Assembly (NCBI GenBank): GCA_030141605.1
Contig: JAQGDQ010000701.1
Coordinates: 1-46,099, forward strand
Direction of reading: 5' to 3'
DNA from: Tubiluchus corallicola
Taxonomy: Eukaryota; Priapulida; Priapulimorpha; Priapulimorphida; Tubiluchidae
Length of the DNA: 46,099 nt
In this document: piece by piece, positions 12,001-21,050 of the stretch
How positions within the stretch are numbered: the stretch's first letter is position 1
Layout: each line of letters opens with the position of its first letter
Translations under genes and position numbers: made by a program
Notes under the pieces: generated by a model
The model's input: the letters and a program-made list of their open reading frames with translations, nothing else
What the model was told of the DNA's origin: nothing
Databases searched by the model: none

Positions 12001-15000
12001 ATTTGAAAAGCAGTTCAAGGAACACAGTCGAAAACTTCCAAGAGTGCATCTTTTTTGTCAAAACATATAAAGCTGACAGGTAATGAATTGGACTGAAAGA
12101 GCTGTTGTGGTATATATCATTGGAAATAGCTTGTAGTTTAAGGTGCAGTAGGAGCGCTTTCTTGAATCCACCCTCTCAAATTCTGTGAAATTCTGCAAAA
12201 ACACCATCCAGACAAAATATTCCCACAGTTTAGATAAAAGAAGCACTCCCACAGGACGAAACAGTCTATGGGCTGGATAATTTTGTTTAAGAAGATACTG
12301 GATGAAATGGTAAGGGTGTATTTCAAATGATCTGTTTCACCACCCCTGCCCCCTGTGCTACAAGCTATTTGGAACAGCCTTGAGAAATGACATGGCTGTT
12401 CCGGGCATCTTCATCACCTATTGTATTACCGTTTCACAGAGAGAGCTAGTATTATTATTTTTTATAATTGTCAATGTGTTACTTTATTACCATCATTGAA
12501 GAAGCAGCAAGCAAAAACTATGTAGAATGTTTGTGCATTATTGATCACGTGCAAAATTTGGCAACTACTAGTATTATTGCAAAAAGATGGCTACTTACTT
12601 ATGACCTGCAAGAGTTCTTATGCATTCCCAGTTGCTAGTCTTCCAAACGCAGATGGTACCGTCTTCACTACAACTGAACATTCGGCTGTTACCATGAAAG
12701 TGCAAACATGTTATGCTTCCTATAATAAGTACACCATGTCGACCATGTCGCATAAAAGTGTTGTTCACATTTGATTTAAAACAAAGTTGACATGTACTAA
12801 GAGAAAGCATACAAAAAAAATCTATATTTTTATTTCTAGTTAAAACACCAGAACTTTATTAAAACTTTGTTTTGCGTAGATAAAAAATCATGTCAAATGT
12901 TTCGATAAAGCTACTGCTGTCATCATCAGTGGTAAATATTTACAAACATACAACCAGTTTATATAGGCAGAACCTACAGTTTTACAGAACATTATGCACT
13001 AATTAAGTACTTAACAGAAGCAAAATAGGTAATGAATAAGCAGACCAGTAGAAAAGAAATTTATACAGTAAATTATGCACTAATTAAGTACTTAACAGAA
13101 GCGAAATAGGTAATGAATAAGCAGACCAGTAGAAAAGAAATTTATACAGTAAATTATGCACTAATTAAGTACTTAACAGAAGCGAAATAGGTAAGGAATA
13201 AGCAGAATTCAAGTAAAGAAACTGATACAGTAACAAATAGCCAAGTGTTTGAAAATAAAGTTAAATGAACTGAACTGCTTTGTACATTAAGAGAAGTTTT
13301 ATTAGGATACATAGATAAACTTATTTATTAATAAGATCCAGTTATTAGCAGCTCTGGTCACACTGTTAAAATGATAAAAATCAGTTTTGTGGCCAGATAC
13401 ACAAATGTACTACTGCACAGATACTACTACTACTACTACTACTACCACTACCACTACTACTACTACTACTACTAATGATGATGGTGATGAAGATGATGAC
13501 AATGGTGGTACTAATAGAGGAGACATACAGTAAGTCCTTGTTTAACGACGCTAATGCGTTCCAGCAAAGCATGACGTTGTTAACTTTTCACAAGAAACAA
13601 TGTAAATCATTCAGTTGGATTCAGGGAACAAATATAATGAATAGTGCTTGGCTATGTGAAATCATTCAGTTGCTTGCAGCAGAACAAAAATCATTGAAGC
13701 ACGACTTTGTAAAAGAGTTCAATTACGTTGCAGGAGAAAAATCAATTGGATAATGGATAATGGGATCGATCCAAAAATCAATTGATATTGGACAATTGGA
13801 TCAATCCATAAATCAATAGATATTGGATAATTGGATCAATCCAAAAAACAATTGATATTAGGCAATTGGATCAATCCATAAATCAATAGATATTGGATCA
13901 ATCCAAAAATCAAATGATATTGGACAATTGGATCAATCCCCACACTATTTAAATATTTACTTGTAAACTGACTATAATCTATATATCTTGATTATGTGTG
14001 AAATAAAAGTTCTAAGTTTAGTTTTGTCTAAAATGCAAATGAAATGAAGGCAGCAATTAGCCGTGTAACATGAGAGGAATTTTATCTAAACATGGGAAAG
14101 CAGTGAATAATCGTGGTCTGCCTAGCTGTGTGTCTGACTGCCTGCGATCAGTTGCTTAACTAGGCAAATTATTACCTCTGTATTTATCATGTGCCAATGC
14201 AGTAAACAATATTTAATAAACAAGCCTGACAAAAACTGTCATTAAAGTGAAACATGCGACATTAAAAAAAAAGGTGTCAAAGGATCAGTGTCATTAAAGC
14301 GAATGTCGATAAGTGAGGCGTCGTTAAGCGAGAACTTATTGCATACTAGATTTTTACTATATATACTATACTAGAACTTAATGAAACCAGACAAATGTTC
14401 ATACCGTCATGCTTTAATAGAGTGCCATATTCAGCTCTTGTCTTCAGGTCATAAACTTTGATTGTTTCGTCTGTACTTCCGGTTGCAAGGTATTTATTTG
14501 GTGATACAGCTGTTGCCCTGATACAGCCAGTATGAGCATGACTTGTAAACGACTGCACCAGCCTACACTCCTAATAAAAGACACTAGTGTTTACACAGGT
14601 AGCAAAAATCAGACTCTGGTACCTTTTTACTTATACTAGTTGAGTACCCTGGGTACTCAGTTATTAAGATTCAGTGAAAGGACTGTACAACATTTATATT
14701 CACAAACAACCACTGGTGCATTTTAACTAACTACATTGTTACGCTGTTATCCTGGCACGCTGCCAGTAGTTAATAGTCTGCTAGTAGGTGCATGGCAGGA
14801 ATCCTTGGAATTCTTATTCACTATAAGATCTTCATTTGGTTTAAAATGTTCAGCAGTATTCACTCGCAGGTTATTTGCTAGGTGCAATCTTGGCAGCATG
14901 TCATACCCTGACCGATTAGCATTTTCAAATCTTGAGCCACTTGAACTTCGTAGACTACACTGTGATCTGACAATGTGTTATTCTATATTACATGGAGACA

Positions 15001-17556
15001 ATGCTATAGACGAAGGTGTATTTTAATCAAATTTAGATTTATTATACGCAATGCCAATGTGTACATGCACATACAGAACAATGTGTAACAAACAAAGTTT
15101 ATAAATCATCAGTACATGAAGACACACCAAGTCAACACTATATGAAAGCTTGTACAGTATTAACTTAATAACTGGCAAGAGTAAACACAAAAAAACATAA
15201 TTTAAAGAAAAAAAATGGTGAAAACGCAAAAATCAGGAAATGGATGAAAAAGGATCAAAGCACCTTTCTAATGTAATCAGGGGTCACCGCTTGAAGTTAC
15301 AACCCACTCACTGCCGACTTCTTTCAACAACTTTTACTCCAAAAGAACAATTAAAAATCTGGAATGAGCTTCCAAAGTCTATCTTCAGTGCCCCTTGGTC
15401 TGTGCTCAGAGCAGCAAACTTTTTATAAACCATCTAAAAGGCCTAAATCTTAATATCTACAAAAGGCCATTAATTTTTTAATAGGCATATGTAAGTAGCT
15501 TTCACTCTTTATGCTTTTATCAGTAATGTTTTAGCTAAACCTTTTATCTGTAAAATTTTATTCTGTGCTGTATATATGATTTATTCTTCTTTTACATTTT
15601 AAACTTTCTTGTAAATATCTTTTCTTTAATATTTTTGTTTTAAAGGAAAACGGGATGATTGTGTAAACATGAGTTCAGAATAGAGAATGCTTTAAAATAT
15701 TGAAAACTACAATAGCTCATTTTAAATCAAAGCTTAGATTAAATAATAATTACCTCGGATACTCAAATTTCGTTAGACTTTCAAAACTACGCGCAGTTAA
15801 GTGAATCTACTAAGATTGGCAACAGTGCCTTTTTGTCACATTTGTGTGGCCGACAAATAGAAGGCGGCACCGTGATAACCATGATCCTGAACTGTAGTAT
15901 TAGTTTCTGATGACATATGACGTAGACCCCACTTTTCGTGACATCATGCATTCAAACAGTACGGTAACACTTATGCAAATGTGCTTGACGTGCAAGGGAA
16001 GACGCCTGCCATTGCACAAACTGTGGTTAGTTTCTGATGTAAGCAATAGCTGTGTTCGGTTGCCGTTAGTTAACTTTCTAAGATAATTATTCAAATATAA
16101 GGAACAATTGCTAACTTTTATAGGCAAGAAAATGCATATTGTGGACAGTCAATTAAAATGAGATTGAGTCTAAACAATCGTCCGGTCTTCCTTTAAATAA
16201 AGATTACGTATTGAATAAATAGATAAATAAACTTTAAATTCTATAACAATGAATATCATATTACAAATTTAATAACGTCAACATATTCATTGTCGGAACC
16301 GATAGAAATATTAGGCTCTAGAAATAGCAGAAATATTTAGGTAATAAACAATGCGGATAATTACTCGGGTACTGAGGTACCCGACAGAAATGCTAAAAGA
16401 CATATGCAATTAACATAATCGTTACACAGCTTTGTGAAATGTATTACTTTGGTTGGTCTGGCTAGTGCCCACTGCAAATAACTGTCCCACGCGAACATGC
16501 AGGACATGCATGTCGGAACATAAAAATTAAAACTAAACACAAATTAGCGAAACTTCATTGTTTGAATGTTATTCTACTACTTGTGAAACAAACTACCGTT
16601 TCACAATACGAAATTGTTTTTTCCTGTTTTGCTAAGACTAGTGCTAATTGTGCCCTTAGTATATATTCATATCAATGATTGAAGATGGCGCCAAAACAGG
16701 CATGGCGATGATGTTTCAAACTAAAGTTTAAAAGGCGCTATGATACAAAAATCGTCCCCATATTCAGCGTACTGCACAGCAGCATAATGTACATCGATGC
16801 AGTGCAAAGCAAGGTGGTGTACGCCATTGTTGAAACCACGCAAATGTCGTATTTAGTGTCTACAAAGTACAATAGCATCTGTCAGCTTGACAGACAATTC
16901 AAGTTCATGTAAGAGCACTAGGGCTTCAATTGTGCCAACACCCCTCTGTCACTTTGGTTACATCCTACTTGTGATGTAGGCATTACTACTTAACTGCCAG
17001 CCTCTACCCAATCTGGGCTTCCCTGTTGTAAGCCAGCTGTAACATTACCACCTTAAGCTGATGAGTCTGTTGCTATGAAACTTCTTTACTGTTTTCAATA
17101 AAATAGTTTATTTTGCTTAAATCTGTGCAGTTTGATGTTTCCTGTCAGTTATCTCATATTCGTTACAGCTGAGTTCTGAAACTGGATTTGAAACTTCCAT
17201 GAATTGAATTGAATTCTTTATTTCGCATACATGGAGAAACAGAATACAACACACAGCAAAATACAAAAAACTGCGAAAAGCGAGGGCAACGTATTAGTCA
17301 TTAGGTCCTTTACACGTTACCCATATTTTGATAAAAAATATTATGGAAAAACTGTTACATGAAAATAAAGGTTATTAAGTTAGATGCAAATTTGGCATCT
17401 ATATGACTAACTTATTCGTGTTCGAGTCTAATTCTCAAAAAGTAGAGTCGCGATTTGGTTAGTGAAATTGAATAAATGATATAAACGTACATCCGTCGAA
17501 ACTAATAACTTGTAACCAAGCAAAATTTCTTCATACGTGCCAGCCACCAATTCCAT
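3001..17556 (-). CDS. PAK1IP1: PAK1IP1 / MAK11-like WD40 protein, nine coding exons
   Basis: CDS = complement of 17491-17556, 14405-14570, 12599-12719, 11065-11192, 8893-9038, 6483-6580, 5550-5658, 4221-4386 and 3001-3077: 1077 nt, 358 residues plus stop (human protein 392). All introns are GT-AG and every phase joins. Known family role: nucleolar WD40 protein acting in 60S ribosome assembly; in vertebrates it also binds PAK1. Recognised by the N-terminus MELVAGTYEEILLGYK, blade motifs ending STDETIKVYD, SEDGTICVWK, GKDKTLRTWD and SSDGFLKVWR, the motif KAHENR, then TCRLTCL and a basic tail with KRKRKKK that suits a nuclear or nucleolar protein. The tail linker (about 290-334) is acidic and serine-rich. 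It lies head-to-tail behind NR2C on the same strand, 3.3 kb away. Introns hold minisatellites, LINE relics and MITEs. Orthology is confident; exact boundaries rest on manual splice reading. Confidence 0.93.
3366..3482. repeat. 11-bp minisatellite
   Basis: About ten copies of aaatactttgt with T/C variation at the last base. It is in PAK1IP1 intron 8, between exons 8 and 9. Confidence 0.92.
3735..3905 (-). mobile_element. tRNA-derived SINE
   Basis: Reading the minus strand: A-box-like tggataagtg, B-box gggttcgatactc, then a body containing aaactttggctgtttac. The motif aacagcca in the body recurs near 22300, and a related block near 29850, which suggests one SINE family. In PAK1IP1 intron 8. 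Confidence 0.65.
4221..4386 (-). CDS. PAK1IP1: PAK1IP1 exon 8, end of propeller and acidic linker
   Basis: Residues 279-333 plus one base. TTCRLTCLTVV matches NARLTCLGVW of vertebrates. Then comes a low-complexity Ser/Asp/Glu linker ending DDAIN. Acceptor ttgtcag, donor GTAAGA. The linker is poorly conserved, as expected for this part of the family. Confidence 0.9.
4503..4640 (+). mobile_element. Repeat family B, 3' fragment
   Basis: Matches 44868-45005 in the same orientation (ttaattaagtttttaatct and the terminal cttccttta). Together with 2205-2515 it represents most of one element. Confidence 0.72.
4741..4895. repeat. Compound microsatellite (GTAT/CATA/CA)
   Basis: Runs of gtat, then about 60 bases of unique DNA, then cata, ca and cata again. 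In PAK1IP1 intron 7. Confidence 0.9.
5550..5658 (-). CDS. PAK1IP1: PAK1IP1 exon 7, sixth blade
   Basis: Residues 243-278. Contains MMSASSDGFLKVWRVS, equivalent to the SASSDGFIKMWKL of vertebrates. Acceptor tttttcag, donor GTGAGT in phase 0. The upstream intron (5659-6482) is about half a 54-bp minisatellite. Confidence 0.93.
5779..6207. repeat. 54-bp minisatellite in PAK1IP1 intron 6
   Basis: Eight copies; tctctattc recurs at 5781, 5834, 5888, 5942, 5996, 6050, 6104 and 6158. The unit is 18 codons long, so both strands show repetitive ORFs, which I regard as artefacts. Each unit holds the short inverted pair cttctc/gagaag. Confidence 0.94.
6483..6580 (-). CDS. PAK1IP1: PAK1IP1 exon 6, fifth blade
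   Basis: Residues 210-241 plus two bases. Reads SDVFAIGGESTDASLYK and then LRFKAHEN, matching the AVAGDEE...FKAHENR block of the family. Acceptor ctttgcag, donor GTAAGT. Trailing AG plus A of exon 7 makes Arg242. Too short to show as a separate ORF. Confidence 0.92.
6600..7900. other. PAK1IP1 intron 5, unique part
   Basis: Apart from the poly-C run I see no exon, RNA gene or repeat match here. Confidence 0.4.
7227..7239. repeat. Poly-C run
   Basis: An uninterrupted run of about 13 C residues in PAK1IP1 intron 5. Confidence 0.9.
7944..8825. mobile_element. TA-flanked TIR element (outer, interrupted)
   Basis: Left end cagtagtacctctgttttcg and right end, reverse complemented, cagtcatacctccgttgtcg form about 23-bp TIRs flanked by TA. 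TIR style and TA target resemble pogo/Tigger-type MITEs. No transposase is visible. The element is split by the insertion at 8086-8425. Confidence 0.8.
8086..8425. mobile_element. TA-flanked MITE nested in outer element
   Basis: 340 bp. TIRs start cagtcgaccctcgttaaacc (left) and cagtcaaccctcgttaaacc (right, complemented); both sides are flanked by TA. Contains a C-run near the right end. Inserted inside the 7944-8825 element, so it is the younger of the two. Confidence 0.88.
8893..9038 (-). CDS. PAK1IP1: PAK1IP1 exon 5, fourth (degenerate) blade
   Basis: Residues 162-209. Contains DQVHWSPNGSHYVV and the degenerate blade end DVYDVETGEIV, then HRINTLCFIS. Acceptor cttttgcag, donor GTAAGT in phase 0. 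As in vertebrates, this blade lacks a canonical WD. Confidence 0.92.
9181..9850 (+). mobile_element. Repeat family C (hAT-like ends), copy 1
   Basis: About 670 bp with imperfect inverted ends (ggtatgttgctgaaac and the complement of gtttcggtaacaacca). Shares long direct-orientation similarity with 35527-36110, e.g. taattttcggtagca. No ORF. Confidence 0.7.
10217..10535 (-). pseudogene. LINE reverse transcriptase 3'-end relic
   Basis: Two overlapping minus-strand frames read GHSTFFFASHRFTMDIRKF and then FFPRAFYLWNSLPNN. The aromatic-LWNSLP motif is typical of the C-terminus of non-LTR retrotransposon ORF2. A frameshift separates the halves. In PAK1IP1 intron 4. Confidence 0.55.
11015..11035. 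repeat. TAAC microsatellite
   Basis: Four to five copies of taac a short distance downstream (in gene sense) of exon 4. Confidence 0.8.
11065..11192 (-). CDS. PAK1IP1: PAK1IP1 exon 4, third WD40 blade
   Basis: Residues 119-160, with Lys118 and Ile161 split by the flanking introns. Contains the family hallmark HPSGKLALSAGKDKTLRTWD. Acceptor gattttag, donor GTAAGA. Only one frame is open; the other two hit stops. Confidence 0.93.
12599..12719 (-). CDS. PAK1IP1: PAK1IP1 exon 3, second WD40 blade
   Basis: Residues 78-117 plus two bases. Contains SITCLHFHGNSR, SEDGTICVWK and NWECIRTLAGHK, matching the ITCLKFYGN...WECLK segment of vertebrate PAK1IP1. Acceptor attatag, donor GTAAGT. Confidence 0.93.
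12980..13235. repeat. 81-bp tandem repeat, three copies
   Basis: attatgcactaattaagtac recurs at 12991, 13072 and 13153. Copies are nearly identical until the last one diverges after aagcagaa. In PAK1IP1 intron 2. Confidence 0.93.
13420..13500. repeat. ACT trinucleotide microsatellite
   Basis: Runs of act/acc, then a purine-rich gat/gatgatg stretch. Confidence 0.9.
13528..14341. mobile_element. TIR element with internal minisatellite
   Basis: Left end cagtaagtccttgtttaacg preceded by TA; the right end, complemented, reads caataagttctcgcttaacg. TIRs of this type belong to pogo/Tigger-like MITEs. The exact right flank is eroded. In PAK1IP1 intron 2, ending just before exon 2. Confidence 0.75.
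13735..13942. repeat. 35-bp minisatellite inside TIR element
   Basis: About 5.5 copies of a unit built on atccaaaaatcaattgata; unit starts at 13769, 13804, 13839 and 13874, then a shortened 27-bp step. Confidence 0.88.
14405..14570 (-). CDS. PAK1IP1: PAK1IP1 exon 2, first WD40 blade
   Basis: Residues 23-77 plus one base. Contains SHAHTGCIRATAVS and the blade end TGSTDETIKVYDLKTR. Acceptor ttattag and donor GTATGA. The single trailing G plus GA of exon 3 makes Gly78. Confidence 0.93.
15240..15480 (+). pseudogene. LINE 3'-end relic (plus strand)
   Basis: Translation HRLKLQPTHCRLLSTTF then LKIWNELPKSIFSAP resembles the C-terminal IWNxLP region of non-LTR retrotransposon ORF2. Truncated by stops. 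In PAK1IP1 intron 1, antisense to the gene. Confidence 0.45.
15641..16460 (+). mobile_element. Repeat family A with downstream extension, copy 1
   Basis: Starts aaaggaaaacgggatgattg; an inverted partner caatcgtccggtcttccttt lies near 16180. Similarity to the copy at 21337-21990 continues about 260 bp past this inner terminus, so the repeated unit is larger than the TIR element. In PAK1IP1 intron 1. Confidence 0.8.
17491..17556 (-). CDS. PAK1IP1: PAK1IP1 exon 1 (start codon)
   Basis: Residues 1-22, beginning MELVAGTYEEILLGYK, which matches the MELVAGCYEQ-type start of vertebrate PAK1IP1. The ATG is at 17556-17554. The donor GTACGT follows codon GAT (phase 0) and joins the GAG that opens exon 2. 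Exon 1 is too short to stand out as an ORF and is hidden under a longer ORF in another frame. Confidence 0.88.
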
Positions 17557-17984
17557 TGCTAGTAGTATAAGTATGAGTAACAGTGGTCACCGTACGATAA
17601 TTTTCAAAAGCTACATAGCACTCTTCTTCAAAAATTTGCTTACAGCCCGAACTGGCACACAAATGAATGCACGTTTTACCTACACGAGGTAGCAAGCAAT
17701 AGCAAATCTCTTCACTATGTGTTTTGTCTACATCACTTAATGTTGATTTCAGTGCTACCTTATGCGCACTACTATATAGAGTTTTAGTCTTCAAGATCAT
17801 GACCTCCAATGAGTCTTACTGAGAAACAATGTCACACTTTTGACGCCTTGTTTTTGCAAAAACAAAACTAAAGTGCAAGACGTCTATCAAAGGGGAATCG
17901 CTGTCCACACTGTATCAAGACACAGTACGAGACCAATGACGCAAATGCACAAAAGCAATACCAAATGGAAGTCTGAAAAATCAT

Positions 17985-18060
17985 CCATGGTAAATGACTT
18001 GAACCCAAAAAGTACCTGCGTTTCTAGCAGCTATTCTAACCATTATACTACAGAGGCATT
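17985..18060 (-). mobile_element. tRNA-derived SINE head
   Basis: Minus strand: gcctctgtagtataatggtt (A-box region, similar to tRNA-Asp/Glu) and B-box gggttcaagtc, about 45 bases apart. The acceptor stem does not close, so I call a SINE rather than a tRNA gene. Confidence 0.6.
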
Positions 18061-19702
18061 TGACTTTCCAGCTTCACTGAATGAGTAAATCGGTTGAATT
18101 ACTGTTTCATGACACTTTTACACAAACTGACAATGACAACCCACAGAACCCAAATATATGGGTTGATCCAGTGTACTAAAATTTAATTTTCGATTTCTGT
18201 GCAATATTTACTGCATTGCTCATTTTGAAAAAAAACTAGCCTCTACAGTTTCATTTTAAACAAATTATGTTTCTTAATAGCAAAACACAAATGTCAGTAT
18301 TGATGAAATAATTTTCATTATGCTAATGCTTTTATAGCAGAAATTATTTTTTATTACTCATTCTAACAGACTAATAGTATCACAAAAAGACCAGTACATT
18401 TGACAAGTGATGCAACCAGTGAGCAATGTAACTATTACTGCAAAAAAATGAATTGACAGAATTTGCACTTAAGTATTTAGAAATTTGACTATTTCAAGTT
18501 TATTTAAAAATCAACTCTGTGACATAGATATTTCCAATTTCTTACTGTATTTTCAACAATAAATTGCCTATAATACAAAACCAGAGTGTGTTACATCGCA
18601 AAATGGAGTGGTTGTATGAAGCCTGTACTGCGCAGCTACCTGGCTTTTTTTTGAGAAAACAAATGTCAGAAATCAAAACGTAAAAATACAATATTCAATA
18701 AGAATCATTATTTACAAAACTTATAATTTCTGCTGTACCTTATTAATATTATACTACTGCTCAAGATATTTTTTACAGTTAATAAACCCAAAATAATTGG
18801 CCATAAACGTTTTCAAGTGACTATTTACGATTTCTCTAGTTTTAACTCCTTCTGGACCACATCAGTTCATGATTAGAAACTAGATACTGTTCTATTCAGG
18901 AGAATCTATGCAATTCAATAATGCTATTTGTTTAAACATTTATAAGTGATTTAATTGGATAAAATTAAGAAAAACATGCCCTTCTTAGGCACTCCAACTC
19001 AGCCTATTAAGTAACTTAGTCCACAACCCAAGTGAACTATCTGACATTTCTTGAGTTCGAGGAAAAACCAACCGATCAGCCAAGAACAAATTAAGGTCAT
19101 TTCATCTTTTAACAGGAATTAATCGTTAAAAATAGAGCAGACTTGAAGCCAGAGAGCATCAGAGCGTTGTGTCTGGACAGTAACTGGAATCATTGCATTA
19201 GCTGATTTCACGCAAGTGGTACTGTACATTCTTACGGCAGCAAACACATCTGTTACTGGCAGCTTTTCAATTTTTTTTATCAAAAATCGATTTTTAATTT
19301 GTTTATGGAAAGCAAATGCATTTCATATTACAATTTTTTAAGAAAATCCAATGTGCGAGGAGTAGAAACTTACAAAAATTATCTAATAAAACGTAATCGC
19401 TGCTTAGTGAGAGCAGTTTTCCATTAACCCATGCAAAATGCAACAAACACTTATGGTCCTGAAGGAGTTTAACAGTAATCAGAAAATCATTTTCACATTA
19501 GAACATCATTCTATGATTCTATGCTATTAACAGTCTAAAAAGAGAGGATTCATATTAGACTAATAAATAATCAATAATCTTATATATAATCACCAGTATC
19601 ATTATGAAAGCACTTATTGTTACAAAAACGGAAAGATTAACACAAGCAACCCGACCAGAATGCCAAGTATGTTCTCCTGTAAGTCCTGTTTTTAGTGAAC
19701 TA

Positions 19703-20441
19703 TAATCAAACCAAAGTTATACCGCCACGTTATACTGCCAAACTTGTTTATTGCCCGCAAAATGGCTGTATTAAACTGTATATAAAAATAATCAGTTACA
19801 CTGCCAGCCATTACACATTATAGGCAAATTAACTTATGTGTTCAATGGGAAAATACTGAGAAAAGTCTCAAGTCTCAACTAACACAGGGGTTTCTTGGAG
19901 GCTGCTACATATCCGGCTGAGTGGTAGACATTGGCTAGACGTCAAATGTTGTGTAAAAGAATGCATGTCATATGCTTTGATTTCTTGTAAGCTGTACCTT
20001 ACATTGCACATTGAATGCACGACGTAGTCATAAGAAAACACGTTTTTTTCCACCAACAAGAAGGGTGATATTCATTCGTGAATCATTCAAGCAAATTCAA
20101 GGAAGAAATTAGTAGTTTTATGACTTAACATTTTTTTACATACAGACATGTTTAACAGAGCAGTTGGCTTACAGTCTTTTATATATGTAGTTGAGCACAG
20201 GAAATGTTTATTACCTAAACGAAAGGTTCTCAATAAACATGACTGATTTTCAATGATTAATTTACTAGTAATTTTTGTTTAATTCGTTAACCCCTAGAGC
20301 AAAAATGGAGGACTCTAATCTGTGTACACTTATCTGACTGTTTTGTGATTGATCTATGGCAAAATCTAACACGTCGTTATAATGCCGTTATAACTGCAAT
20401 TTTTTCCGGTACCAAAGTGTGCGGTATAAAGAAGTTTGACT
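19703..20441. mobile_element. Eroded TA-flanked TIR element
   Basis: The left end taatcaaaccaaagttatac and complemented right end tagtcaaacttctttatacc are imperfect inverted repeats. They resemble the ends of the better preserved element at 27838-28104. Confidence 0.55.
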
Positions 20442-20896
20442 ATATCAATAAAAACTATGTTACAAAAACATATTTTTAAATAGTTATCAACACGTCCCTG
20501 ACTTAACACACTGACTAAGTCGTTAGACTTCTTTATGTGACCATCAAACAAGGGCTTGTCAATGTTACTAAAAAAACCGAAATTCCAAAATGCGAGTCCA
20601 GCTGAAATCATATTTACACAATGTATAAAAAAAGATAAAATAATCCGTAAAATATTTACTTATAGTTTAAAAATTCAGCAGCAAAGATTCACTCTGCTCA
20701 AGTCTCATCATCAAGAAGGATTGCTCATTACTAAAAAGGCTTATGTACCTAAATAATTACATACGATGATTTACCCACATACTTTTAACTTAAACAATAA
20801 CATTTAGTCAATTACATCATTTACTTAATTACAAAATAATTACACTATTCTACACCCACGTAAATATTTCTATTCCTAACTGTATACACAACACAT

Positions 20897-21050
20897 TCAT
20901 TGAACAGGAGAGCCAAGCTGAGTGTTATAGTCAGTTGTTTCCATGCGTAAAATGTATGGGATCACACTCTCAATTTGGACGTTACCAATCAGACCAGCAA
21001 AAAACAGTTCCTCGGTAATGTTTGGTGACAATAGTCGCAAGGCAGGTAAC
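20897..21050 (-). CDS. NR2C: NR2C exon 14, helix 12 and stop
   Basis: Residues 557-606 and stop TGA at 20899-20897. [37 protein letters not shown] and TTDYNTQ match the TR4 C-terminus ([27 protein letters not shown]). IPYILRME is the helix-12 AF-2 motif. Acceptor attcaaacag. Confidence 0.97.

Larger units (their letters stand above)
17557..20896. other. Intergenic region between NR2C and PAK1IP1
   Basis: Should hold the NR2C 3' UTR and the PAK1IP1 promoter. A minus-strand AATAAA is at 20212-20207, a possible but unproven poly(A) signal about 690 bases past the NR2C stop. A TATA-like ctatatag lies on the minus strand near 17770. Apart from the SINE and TIR element listed separately, nothing is recognisable. 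Confidence 0.5.

Noticed and set aside
15900-16127. Minus-strand ORF of 75 codons
   Set aside because: Lies wholly inside repeat family A, whose other copies do not keep the frame.
17985-18060. tRNA gene on the minus strand
   Set aside because: A- and B-box-like motifs are present but acceptor and anticodon stems do not pair; treated as a SINE head. The same applies to 1745-1830, 3735-3905, 26400-26480 and 29735-29810.
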